A stretch of DNA of 64,000 nucleotides, taken from positions 6,685,754-6,749,753 of the forward strand of contig OX336343.1 of the NCBI GenBank assembly GCA_946902875.1, in the 5' to 3' direction. Below, piece by piece: positions 39,196-49,534 of this stretch. Both the position numbers and the translations under genes were made by a program. The stretch comes from Nematopogon swammerdamellus. Lineage: Eukaryota > Arthropoda > Insecta > Lepidoptera > Adelidae. The notes beneath the pieces are model-generated. The model was given only the letters and a program-made list of their open reading frames with translations, did no database searches and had not been told where the DNA came from. The stretch's first letter is position 1, and the number at the start of each line of letters is the position of its first letter.

Positions 39196-39552
39196 AACAT
39201 CACCTACAACGTCCGTGATGTCAGCCCATAACACCGGGTAAACTAAGTGCCATGTCAGTACTTCCCCCTTTGATCGTTCTGACTACACTGAACTGGTCGG
39301 AAAACACAAACTATTTACATAGTCGTTTCGACCGACGTTTAATTCAGTGCGGTGGTACCAACCCGGTCAGGTTAAACCCTACCACCAAGTAAGATTAGGA
39401 GGGAAGGGACCTACAGTTTTACGAGGAATCCGAACCTCGGTCAGCCTCTAACGGTCAGCGGTCACCCATCCAAGTACTGACCGCACCCAGCGTTGCTTAA
39501 CATTCAATAGCGACAGTTGACTGTCTGCACCACTGAGCTATCGAAGCTGACG
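39196..39552 (-). mobile_element. SINE-1, copy with the best-preserved hybrid head
   Basis: On the minus strand: A box ATAGCTCAGTGG (39530-39541), the 5S-like segment (39459-39501) with AAGCAACGCTGGG and TACTTGGATGGGTGACC, the T-arm-like CGAGGTTCGGATTCCTCG (39422-39439), GTAAAACTGTAGGTCCC, and the body to ACATCACCTACAAC. The extreme tail is replaced by the tandem array. Confidence 0.88.
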
Positions 39553-40032
39553 TGGTCCTATTTTAATTGGGTCAAGATCGGATTGGAAAGCGAGGCGGAA
39601 TCGCGAGGCCGAAGGCCGAGCGATTCCGCCGAGTACATTAATAGCAAAAATTACTAAAAAAAACTGTGAAATAAAAAAAAAGTTTAAAAAAACATAAAAC
39701 CGACTTCCTAAAAAAAGGAAAACTAAAAAACTATTTAAAATAAAAATATAAAAACCGCCTTCAAAAATATATGAAATAAAAACCTAAAAAAAAAAACGAA
39801 CCCTAGAGTTGAAGGCGGTGCTAAAGCAAGCAAAAATGATGCATGAAAGAAAACATGAGTGGATGATAATATCCTTTGTGATTTGTGTAGCCTTTTTAGC
39901 ACCGCCTTCAATTCTAGGGTTCGTTTTTTTTTTTAGGTTTTTATTTCATATATTTTTGAAGGCGGTTTTTATATTTTTATTTTAAATAGTTTTTTAGTTT
40001 TCCTTTTTTTAGGAAGTCGGTTTTATGTTTTG
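39553..40032. mobile_element. Rep-B copy ending in a 344-bp palindrome
   Basis: GTCAAGATCGGATTGGAAAGC and GAGGCGGAATCGCGAGGCCG, then a giant inverted repeat. The left arm 39689-39825 and right arm 39894-40032 are nearly perfect complements (ACCGACTTCC/GGAAGTCGGT, CCGCCTTCAAAAATAT/ATATTTTTGAAGGCGG, AACCCTAGAGTTGAAGGCGG/CCGCCTTCAATTCTAGGGTT) with a loop of about 68 bases. Confidence 0.85.
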
Positions 40033-40034
40033 TT

Positions 40035-40220
40035 AACACCGACCACCACGTTTAGCAAAGTATTAGGACAAGATAACTATCAAGCAGCAAGTAAGGCTCG
40101 AATACCCACCTGCTGCATGACTTGGTGGAAGGACCATGCTAAGGTGAGAGGTGGCGACCCTGTCGCCCTTTAGCACGGCATCTCATCCTTATCCCTTGGT
40201 CGCCTTTTACGATACCGTGC
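40035..40220 (-). repeat. LINE-5-type 3' UTR fragment
   Basis: On the minus strand GGCGACCAAGGGATAAGGATG, GATGCCGTGCTAAAGGGCG and CATGCAGCAGGTGGGTATTC up to GGTGGTCGGTGTTAAC. Confidence 0.65.
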
Positions 40221-40265
40221 CACTCTTTAATTAATACATATTCTGTATTGTCTTTTAACATATTA

Positions 40266-41327
40266 TAGGATGTTTCAGAATAGGGTTTCGTAACTTCAGG
40301 GTTCGAAAGGAGTCCATATTTGAAGAAGAAAAGCTGTGCAACATTTTCCCAGATTCGGTCATTTTATAGTACTTTTTGATTAAAATCGTTTCATCAAGAT
40401 TTGGTGGGACGGTTAACGTCCACCTTTTTTAGAATAGAATAGAAAATTATTTATTGCTCCACAAATATTTCACAAGAATAATACAATGAATGCAGTTTCA
40501 TGAGGTGCAAAGGCGGACTTATCCCTTAAAGAGATTTCTTACAGCCAACCTTTAGGTGTGTGAAATGTGTAAAAAATGGAATGTAGGTAGTAGCAAAGAT
40601 AAGATGTGAGATTTTTTTATTTTAAAATACATATAAGGATTTATGAAAGCCTGAAAAATATAATTATATTTATATAAGTAATACTACGTAAGAATAAATA
40701 GGAATTAGGAGACATTAATTAAATAAAAATTAAATCCACCTTTCATCATCAGCCTGTATCGGTCCACTGCTGGACATAGGCCTCTCACAAGGCACGCCAC
40801 CACACGCGGTCTTCCGCTCTTCTCATCCATCCACTCCCGGCTACCTTTTTTAGGTCATCTGTCCACCTAGCCGGGGGGCGCCCCCGCGGTTGTCGGGTCT
40901 GTCGCAGACCCGACAACCGATGGGGTAGACGGGTGCTCGAATGGAGGCCACGTACAAGCAAACGTAGCGTGGGACGCCCCCCGGCTAGGTGGACAGATGA
41001 CCTAATCCACCTTTAATAAATAAAAATAAAATCTAACTCATAGATAGAAATGTGGCATACATAACTAGTAAAATTGAACTGCCTGTACGTAAATTCCAAA
41101 TACTGAAAACTCAATGACATCAAATGAAAAAGGGGACTGGACCTAGACAGTACTTTTGCCACATCTACCCAGACTCACTGTCCATCGAGTTTTTATAACA
41201 ATTTTCAATTTTTGTATGAGAAAAAAATACGGAATTTCGATTTGAGTGGTAAGAATATTTTATAATGAGTACTTTCTATTCCAAGTTTCAAGTCAAGTTT
41301 CTCAAGCCTATCCTGAAACACCTTGTA
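40266..41327. mobile_element. Tc1/mariner-like element (1062 bp) with nested insertion
   Basis: The ends TAGGATGTTTCAGAATAGG and CCTATCCTGAAACACCTTGTA are inverted repeats, flanked by TA on each side. No transposase frame remains. The interior carries a dispersed 3'-end repeat (40435-40560) and the inverted RTE fragment (40744-41003). Confidence 0.65.
40744..41003 (-). mobile_element. RTE-like LINE 3' end with internal inversion, flanked by 11-bp target duplication
   Basis: CATCATCAGCCTGTATCGGTC and CACTGCTGGACATAGGCC are the minus strand of the RTE-type ORF end (WRALxxAYVQQWTD-like). The second half (from about 40905) is the same element turned round, reading RVLEW and PPARWTDDL-type codons on the plus strand. 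AGGTCATCTGTCCACCTAGC and its complement give long palindromic arms. Direct repeats AATCCACCTTT lie at 40733-40743 and 41004-41014. Confidence 0.8.
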
Positions 41328-42130
41328 TAATAATTTTAAACCATGAAATGTAAACCCACAGTGATAGCATTATGCCCCTTAATATAGAAAACCAGACATT
41401 TATGTACATTTTCATAACGCTGCGTTCACGATTCTCCTCATTATGTCTACTTTATACTTGGGCTGTTAAGAGGCTTACAAGCGTCTCGGTGCTTATACAT
41501 ATGTAATAAGATTTCGGCGTCTTGGCTTGCACGCGCACAACCTGTTACGCTTCTCGCTTCCTTACAAGCCTGCGTTGAAACCGAGACGCGCCCGCCCACA
41601 AGTGGTTCAAATTATTTTCATTTTTTCCGCATCTCTCGCCGTCAAGAAGAGATTCGCCGAAATTGTGTTTGCTGACTCACCGTAATGTGGGGCGGATAAC
41701 TTGAAGCAATCTGTTGAGCTGATATGAAGAATAAAAAAAGTTATATTGTACCGAACAGTAAGTTGTAATACTCTGATGATATTGCAATTTCCTACAACTC
41801 GATGAAACGGTATAGGTATTATGCATTTTATCAAACATGAAACTTTTATCAAATATCAAACGTGGAAGTGCCACACCGCCACCGAATATAACACCGCACC
41901 GCTAGCGTACTAAGGACTTTTTACGTCGACAATAATTTAGATAGTTTTATTAATATAATAATGGTATTATTGAGTAGAGGTAAGATATTTTTATTGCACT
42001 AACAGCAATGGTACACCGTGTAAAATTAATTAAACTAATATAAAATTAAACAATGAAACTTTTATTATATTCTTTATTCTTTATTCATCAATCATCATCC
42101 ATAGACAGTACACTGCACTCGGATTCGTCA
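41328..42130. other. Intergenic sequence without a recognised gene
   Basis: A possible degraded inverted pair (CGTCTCGG/CCGAGACG, 41489 and 41582) surrounds GC-richer sequence; its class is unknown. Confidence 0.3.
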
Positions 42131-42134
42131 TATT

Positions 42135-42235
42135 ATCTATCACAGCGAAGAAGAACTGGCAAAAAACTTCGCTGGATACTTTTTTTACGTCCACTTAGTC
42201 TACATTTACAAAGATGTTTGCCACTGCCTAGATAG
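42135..42235 (-). repeat. Dispersed repeat shared with 15785-15885
   Basis: On the minus strand GGCAGTGGCAAACATCTTTG, GTAGACTAAGTGGACG and GCCAGTTCTTCTTCGCTGTG. Confidence 0.6.
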
Positions 42236-42469
42236 TACGAGTCAGCGCTGTTTCTAAAAAAAATACTTGCCTACCTACTAAAAGTAAAATATTTCGTCCA
42301 ACTCAGCCGACTCCGCCACAGTACCCAATACGCTGGCAGTGTTGCCCCTTTGAATGGCTAGCCCTATTCGCTGAAAGAAGAAAGACTTGGCGCGTCAGTC
42401 ACCAGACTTATCGATTAGGAGCTTTCCTAGGTCGTTTCCGAAGGTCCTTGCTTCGGGTGACCACACATT

Positions 42470-42810
42470 TAAATTTTGACATTTGGGAGAAAAATGACAA
42501 AAGTCTTTCAATCAGTGCGTTCGTCAGTAATGAATGACGTACGGAGCTGAAACGTGGATTTTGAGCGAAGCCAGCTATGGAAAAAGCAATCTTCGGCATT
42601 TCTTTAATCCATAAAATCCGTGTTGAGAAAATACGACAAAAACCAAGGTAGGTAGGCGACATTGCTAAGAAAATTTGCAAGCTGAAGTGGCAGTAGACTG
42701 AGCACATCTTCCGCAGACCCGATAGCCGCAGGGGTAGTCGGGGTGCTCGAATGGAGGACACGTACACAATCGTAGCGTGGGACCCCAGGTTAGGCGGACA
42801 GGAGATCTAA
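42470..42810 (+). pseudogene. RTE-like LINE ORF C-terminus, part 1
   Basis: MTYGAETWILSEASY, then (after frame changes) KIRVEKIRQK, DIAKKICKLKWQ, HIFRR and RSVGRP-like codons follow the order of RTE-clade reverse-transcriptase C-termini. Several frameshifts and stops (KWQ then stop) show it is dead. It continues at 43184 after an inserted Rep-A. Confidence 0.75.
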
Positions 42811-43183
42811 ACAAGTGCGAGTCGAACTCGCACACCGAGGGTTCCGTATCGCCATGTCATGGTCAGCGCCACTCACGCCATGTATGGCGTGTTTATGAAA
42901 TGCTTCATATTTGTTAAAATTAATGATTAGTTAAAATGCTTCATACTCTTTTCGGTAGATGGCGCGCATACACTTTTTAGTTTCTTTTATGGGGACCCCC
43001 GTGAATTTTTTACTTTTTCTTATTTTTATTTGTTGTTATATCGGCCATAATAACACATATTCTGTGAACATTTCAACGGGCATCACGGTTCAAGAGATAC
43101 AGCCCTCGGACAGACAGACAGACAGACAAGCAGACGGCGCATGCTTAGTAATGGGGCCCCGTACCGGATATGGAACCCTAAAA
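42811..43183 (-). repeat. Rep-A full-length copy inserted in an RTE-like LINE
   Basis: ACAAGTGCGAGTCGAACTCGC start and GGATATGGAACCCTAAAA end. The interrupted coding frame resumes immediately after. CTAAA next to both ends may be a short target duplication, partly hidden in the repeat's own end. Confidence 0.8.
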
Positions 43184-43300
43184 AGGTAGCCGGGGGTAGT
43201 TGGATGAGAAGAGTAGAAGACTGCGTATGGTGGCGTGCCTTGGGACAAGCCTGTCTCCGGCATTGGATTGGACTGTAGCGTGCTGATGATGCATTTTTAT
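43184..43300 (+). pseudogene. RTE-like LINE ORF C-terminus, part 2
   Basis: AGGTAGCCGGGGGTAGTTGG (VAGGSW), ATGAGAAGAGTAGAAGACTGC, TGGTGGCGTGCCTTGGGAC (WWRALG), then a decayed stop region ending GCTGATGATGC, the usual RTE terminus. Confidence 0.75.
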
Positions 43301-44329
43301 TTAACGTAAATGTGATTATGTGTTTAGTAAGTTTGTGTTGATTACAATTATTTAGAACTTTTATGTTCCAAAAACGGATAATTGCACGAACCACATACCT
43401 CTCGCATCATAATAATATTATAACTTTAAAGGTATAGAATAATTATAACTTTCTTAGACAATCTCACATAGCATTTGGTCTCTAACACAGATTACATATC
43501 TGAATGTACAGTTTCAACACAGCAACACTTGCACTATTGTTGGCGAGTAGAGCGAAAACCTGACAGCAACAGGTCTTATTTAAAAAATATATGAAAATCT
43601 TTAAAACTTCTGCAGAACAAACTGAGTAGAATATTCGGTAACACCTGTTGAAGACCTGTTTAAACTTTCAAAAGTATCTCGAGCTATAATACTGACTGAC
43701 GGTTAAAAAAATGATACCCCGTGGTTGTGAGCAATTAAAACTTGACATATTATTTGGATAGGTACATACTTATTGTGTTTGATATTTCCAGTGTAACATT
43801 AATGAGACACGCGCGAATTTTAAGGGCGCGCGTTTAAACTGTTTAGTCATTAAACTGAGAGAAAGTGCTTTAGGAATGTTCAACCCACACTTATAAAACA
43901 TCTTTACCACACGTCTAATTTGTTTACATTTTTTTTATACTTATTTTTATTCGCAGTGCACATAACTAATTCAAATGGTTCCTTTCCTTTGTTGCCCCGC
44001 TAGGGTGCGGAACTGTTTTCCAGCGATAACCGAGTAATGAACTATGGTTATTGCCGTCGTTTTTATAGAAATTTTATTCGATTAAATTACCGTACATTAA
44101 TTTATTTCACAGGTGACTGATAGATATGGCCTTACAGCTTAAATCTATTAATTTTGGCACAATGAGTCATAATTTCTACCCGCTTGTTTTTTTTATATTT
44201 ATGAATATTTTGTGATTTATTTGAAATAAAATACTTATAAATAATTAAATCTAACTATAATTAAAAAAAATATATATTATATAGGTATATATTTAGTTCG
44301 GTTTAGTCTTAATCTGCGGCTCTACAATA
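43301..44329. other. AT-rich intergenic sequence
   Basis: A short LINE-X-like scrap (TTGCCCCGCTAGGGTGCGG, AACTGTTTTCCAGCG) lies at 43985-44028. Nothing else recognised. Confidence 0.4.
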
Positions 44330-44688
44330 AAAAAAACCGGCCAAGTGCGAGTCGAACTCGCGCACCGAGGGTTCCGTATCGCCATGTCATGGCCAGCGCC
44401 ACTCACGCCATCTATGTATTAGTTCAAAAATGGTTCATAATCTTTTCGGTAGATGGCGCGCATACACTTTTTAGTTTCTTCTATGGGGACCCCCGTGAAT
44501 TTTTTACTTTTTCATATTTTTATTATTTGTTATTATATCGGCCATAATAATAACACATGTTCTGTAAAAATTTCAACGGGCTACCTATTACGGTTCAAGA
44601 GATACAGCCCTCGGACAGACGGACAGACAGACAGACGGCGCAGGCTCAGTAATAGTGTCCCGTATGACGGATACGGAACCCTAAAAAT
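44330..44688 (-). repeat. Rep-A full-length copy
   Basis: AAAAAAACCGGCCAAGTGCG to GGATACGGAACCCTAAAAAT, closest to the copies at 6272 and 42811 (shared GCCATGTCATGG and GGTAGATGGCGCGCATACAC). Confidence 0.85.
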
Positions 44689-45285
44689 TATAGGGCAGCT
44701 CAAGAAACGTTATACCTATTGTTCAGCTATAAAACTAATGTTCTAATTATATTTGTTTATGTAACACCATCCTCAGGCGAATGGCTTTCTACAACCAACA
44801 TAAGACTTGGCAAAATCGAAAACCTTGGCTCAGCTCGATACACCGAGTGGCCGATTTGGCAACCGGCTATCTATCTGTGTATCTCCACCGCTAGTCCAAG
44901 TTTTATCTCGATCGCTGCTTGTAAGTTTGAAAGTCATTAGGCTGATGCCAAAAGAATGTAAAAGGGGTCGAAGGAGAATATCTTGGTTAATCAAGTGAAA
45001 AATCGTGATAAATATGCGAAACAATGACTAAATTACATAAAATCAATTCCCTACACAAGAACGAAGTCAGAGGTTCTCAATTTCTTTTTTCAGGTACCCC
45101 TCAAAGCAATTAGATTGGCGGCGTACCACCTTTACCTACAAGAAGCTAATAATAATATTTATCTTCTATATCTACATTCTTAAATTCTCTTTGGAGGTTA
45201 GCATCACACCAAAGTTAAATTTTAATGATTCTCTTTCCTCAAAGTTCAATTAGTGATCTCGAAATATAAACTAAAAATTTAAAGG
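44689..45285. other. Intergenic sequence without recognised features
   Basis: GAGGTTCTCAATTTC...AGGTACCCCTC (45071-45107) resembles a decayed hAT end. No gene. Confidence 0.3.
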
Positions 45286-45465
45286 TGTGGAATGGGCTTC
45301 CATGGAATATCTTACTCTACTCCTACAATCCACGGATTTCAAATCGCGGGTTAATAGCCTTTCCCCAGCTACTTTAGTCAACTTTCAAGCCGGACTGGCA
45401 CCTCCTCGGTGAAATTGGCACCGACATCGAGCACGGCCACCCAGTTCGGCAGCAATAGCGGCCTG
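45286..45465 (+). pseudogene. LINE-1 3' truncated copy (short)
   Basis: GGTGTGGAATGGGCTTCC, TCAAATCGCGGGTTAATAG, CAAGCCGGACTGGCACCTCC and GCCACCCAGTTCGGCAGCAA; part of the 3' UTR is deleted. Confidence 0.8.
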
Positions 45466-46260
45466 GCGGAGGATAAGGAAAGCTAGGTGTCTGTGCTGGT
45501 GCCTCTATCTGGCCAATTGGAGAGACGCACCTTCTTCGCCTTATCTCCCGTAACCATGGCCGCACCTACCTCAATCGAGTATCTGGGGCACTATCCCAAA
45601 CAACCAGCTTTCCTTTTCATGCGGTACGATTACATAAATTACACATCACCTATATTACGCATGTATGTGACATTACACATTTACATTGCTAAACGTGGGG
45701 GTTGGGGTTGTGATATAATTTACAAGAGCACTTGCAGCACAACACAGCGTACCCCGATTGACGGGGTAAGCAGCGTGTGGTATGTACGAATAAGTATGTA
45801 TAAATTACACATCATATAAATTACACATTATATACCTAATTTAAACATCATATTTCATTAATTTTCAAAGGTGTGATGTAGTTTTGGTAGATCGGACAAA
45901 GTTACAGTCGCTTCAGTAAGTATGTACATACTCGCATACTAATATATGTGGTGTGGCCTCGCTTGGTGAATTACCTCCGTGCCGCCCGCGCCGCGCCGGG
46001 GTCCCGTGCATTGCTCCACAGACTTAAATATTCACCGCTAATTACACTTGACGATGTACCTACTCGCACTAGCAACGCCCGCGCTGCCGACACCAGGGTC
46101 GCATTCAAACGCGGTATTTCTTAAATTCATTTATACTGTATTCTATGCCTATACATACAGGTAGGACTTACAAAAAGTCAACGGGAAGTTAAGCTAGTAG
46201 AATTTTTTATTTTTATTTATTATTTACATACTAACCCCAGACACACACATGGAGAGAGAC
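45466..46260. other. Intergenic sequence with a LINE-5-type scrap
   Basis: 45711-45790 carries GATATAATTTACAAGAGCAC, TTGCAGCACAACAC and CCCCGATTGACGGGGTAAGC. A GC-rich patch at 45955-46110 has no recognisable coding feature. Confidence 0.4.
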
Positions 46261-46262
46261 AC

Positions 46263-46505
46263 ATGACGGCAATCCTGGTATTTGCGGATGACATTATGTT
46301 GCTAACCCGAACTACAAAACAAATTCAGGTGTTTCTTAGGGTGGTAGATGACTATTGTGAGTGGACCAAAGGGATGAAGATAAAACTAGGTCGCTCCAGG
46401 AAGTTTTTTTCTAACCGAGTAGTGGATCCTGGAATAAATTGCCCCAAGAAGTGATAACTTGCTATCTCAATGAACGGTTTTAAAAACCAGTTTGACAAAC
46501 ACTGT
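46263..46505 (+). pseudogene. Chimeric reverse-transcriptase remnant (FADD box joined to a CR1-type C-terminus)
   Basis: AILVFADDIMLLTRTTKQIQ contains the F-A-D-D catalytic box and is followed by VVDDYCEWTKGMKI. It then reads FFSNRVVDP and, in another frame, the GINCPKK equivalent of WNKLPQE, ending FKNQFDKH. In an intact LINE the palm motif and this C-terminal segment are more than 150 residues apart, so a large deletion or a join of two copies has occurred. Confidence 0.7.
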
Positions 46506-47080
46506 ATTAATATGAAAGAATACTCACTATGAAATAATTTGAATTATTCACCACTTTATAAAAAACATAAGTAGTCGGACTAAACCCTAATAACAACTGG
46601 TAAGGTAAACGAAGGGGCCTACAAATTAAAACCATTGTAAAGTGTTTTCTGGCATTATCCTACTACCTACTGCTAATCCCATGAGCCGCTGACCGAACCG
46701 GATTTAACACCCGCTCGGCGCTAAAAGTGATCCACTGCCGGTCTATTTCCGTCGCCATTCACTCGGCATCACTGCATTCTGCACGGTGTGCAGGACTGAA
46801 AGAGAATTAGCCAGCGCTCGGTATCCGGATTAGATCGGTAATGTAGTTAGTGTATCCGATGGCTGTGTAGCGTTGTTTTGGCACTAGATATAGACCGTCG
46901 ATGAATCGGATTACTGAACTGGATAACTGCGAGGCTGTGTTGGGAGAAAATAGCTTTTTTTTATAAGAAATTAAAAATAAAAGTAAAATAAGTGGCGCAG
47001 ATAAACAATATTTATGGGATAATAAATTAACGATGTCATACACTTTCAAAACCGTTCAAAATTGTATTTTAAAAGACCAC
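46506..47080. other. Intergenic sequence without recognised features
   Basis: No gene recognised; 46670-46870 is GC-richer and unplaced. Confidence 0.3.
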
Positions 47081-47084
47081 ATGT

Positions 47085-47305
47085 TTTTATTGCGCCTGAA
47101 CTAGTGCTTGAGGTTTTAGTCTCAGTTACAACCAATTTCATCCTCAAAGTGGCTGAGGAAAGGTCACATACCAAGGGATTTGAATGTGCATACGTGCATT
47201 CTAAGAGTAGATAAAGATATTCCACAGACGGCCGATTCCGCACCTTTTCTGTGACCGATTAAGAGAATCGTGCCGTTTGAAAAACTCTTCTGCTGACTAA
47301 AAAGA
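47085..47305 (-). pseudogene. Old, diverged LINE-1 3' copy
   Basis: GCCTGAACTAGTGCTTGAGG corresponds to the LINE-1 3' UTR, and TTAAGAGAATCGTGCCGTTT, GAAAAACTCTTCTGCTGAC to the LRTARFSKSF-coding region at 19580-19620. It is more decayed than the copies at 34.7 and 51.5 kb. Confidence 0.65.
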
Positions 47306-47339
47306 TTATACGGGAACAACTTTAGTTTAGGGTTTATCT

Positions 47340-48875
47340 TTTTGATCACAGCTCAGGCCGCGCATGATTAGCGTTATGATTTATAGGCTGAAACCATCTT
47401 GAGAAGTGACAGAATGTAACAGTGCAAACCTTATGTAAATCGGTAAAGTGGTCCTACAGTTACAAGGATATTCATATATTGACGTACATAACATGGTCGG
47501 TCGCCCGTAGAAACTTTACTTTTATTATTTTGAGGCGCTCATTACTTGTGGACTATTTTTCTACTTTCTCTTTGTTCTCTAAATGTAGTAAACTGCAACA
47601 TCTGCTAACTATCTGTCCTTATACTTATAACTTGATAATGACTAAACAGATAATATATTCCTGCGTGATTATATTGTTAAAAGGTTAATCCCTAAAATTT
47701 GCCTGATTTCCTTTGAAAGGGGTCACCATTCAGTGTGTTAATTTTGGCCATAAACATGTTCAGTTTGATCAAGCCAGCGCAGCGGTCTAATCCCTAACTA
47801 AACTATCCCAAGCCACCCTGTTCCGACATGTATCTAGGGCGAGTGAAGAGGATTTGCGGACGGGCCGCGAGGGAAAAATCTCGTTTCCGAAGCACGATTG
47901 CAGTCTTTTAACCGCAACCGGATGCGATTAGGTAAGGGAAGCTCTACATTTTGCACTAGGGAGAAAACAAACTATGTATACACTCATGTAAACATTTCGA
48001 TCGCAATGAGGTTGCAGTACCATTCATTACGTACCTGCTACTAATTGCTGTGTCCACCTGTCGCATTTTATTTGCACGTTATGGACGACGACGTCCAAAA
48101 GCGTGGAAGAGGCGAATCATACATTTTCTATTTCAACTTCTAGTTGCGGCGTTACTAAATTGCGATCCGCTTCTATGTATGTATGCTTATATTCTTTATT
48201 CAACATTTATACAAATTAGGCACAATAGGCGAGCTTAATGCCGCGAGACATTATATTCTAACTAACCTTTGGGATGTGGGAGAAGTGCATGCAGTTCGCC
48301 TGCATGCACTTCTCCCAAGAATAATTTGTGGCAATGTATGTAATGAAATATGTATGATAAACTTACATATTGCGTACATTAATAAATGGTACTGTTGTGC
48401 AACACAATCATCTGAATGACAAGAGAGAGAGAAAAGGGGAGTTAAGATATTATGTATGTATTCTAGTTGCAGTGTTACTAGATTGCAGCGAAATGCTCCG
48501 TCGCTCCCTGCATGAGGTCGTGCAATGCGAACGATTGTGGCATTTTGAGTGCGACTAATTTGTGACAACCATCTTAGCGCAGCGCCATCATTTATTTTAA
48601 GTATTTCACACTAGCTTTTGCCGCTGTTTCTTTCGCTTCACGTGTTTAGGGTTTTACTTTTTTTCTTACAGCTCAGGCCGCCGATGACGTAACGTTATAA
48701 TTTATATCTTAAAACGATATAGAGAAGTGACAGAATGAAAAAGTAAAAACCGTGTGTATATAGATAAAGTGGTAGAAACGTCGCTTTATTAATTGAGGAT
48801 GAGTATTAGGTATTATGATTTTATACAACTGTATAATTAAAATTTTCTATGCGACGGGCTATCTGTCGTGTGAAT
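47340..48875. repeat. Diverged segmental duplication (two ~120-bp blocks plus a shared middle motif)
   Basis: 47345-47460 and 48660-48775 share GCTCAGGCCGC, GAGAAGTGACAGAATG and ATCGGTAAAGTGG/ATAGATAAAGTGG in the same order. TTCTAGTTGCGGCGTTACTAA at 48138 and TTCTAGTTGCAGTGTTACTAG at 48460 are a second shared block. No coding sequence seen. A perfect 18-bp hairpin is at 48277-48317. Confidence 0.5.
48277..48317. repeat. Perfect 18-bp hairpin with 5-base loop
   Basis: TGGGAGAAGTGCATGCAG, loop TTCGC, and the exact reverse complement. Confidence 0.95.
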
Positions 48876-49530
48876 TGATGAAATATGTCGAAATTCACCA
48901 ATTCGCCTTCCCAATTTAGAAGAATAAGACAAAAATAAATATTGTTTATACCATTTCATGTATTTGAAAAAAAAAATACGTTTTCATACCAACACTAATA
49001 AAACTCTCGGACAGTTTTTGTTTAACCAGGGGAACTAAAAGTCATGGAAATGTTTACTTACTTTTAATTACTTTTTAATTTAAGGAAAAATATTTTCATT
49101 TAAATCAAAATAGTGTAACAAAGTTACGACCTTGCTACCAAAACTGTCGTCATATTTAACGTAATATTTAAATTAGTGGAATTCAAATAAATAAATTTTA
49201 ATTTCTTCGTGGAATGCATCCCTGCTCTTCGGCCCTTGACTCGCCGCCACAGATAATAATACCATTGGCAAGGAGGGGCGTGGTCCTGGTCGTCACGAGT
49301 ATGAACGTATTAACAAACTTGTTAAATATTTGAAAAAAAAATCTTTATATCAGGCGGTACCGTGATTGCGCATTATAAAACACAAACCCACATTTATGAG
49401 GACTGTGTGGGTTCTTTATCTAGATATTTATTTTCCTACAGGTACCAAAATTTTCAAAAGTACATACTTTTGAAAATTTTAATGAACATTTCAAGTCATA
49501 ACTTAGGTATAATAAATTGACGTGTTGAAT
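48876..49530. other. AT-rich intergenic sequence
   Basis: Includes a perfect 16-bp hairpin (49447-49480, AAAATTTTCAAAAGTA around CA). No gene recognised. Confidence 0.4.
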
Positions 49531-49534
49531 TATT

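Noticed and set aside
39459..39501. 5S rRNA gene or pseudogene
   Set aside because: Only the 3' half is present and it is embedded in the same SINE context in every copy.
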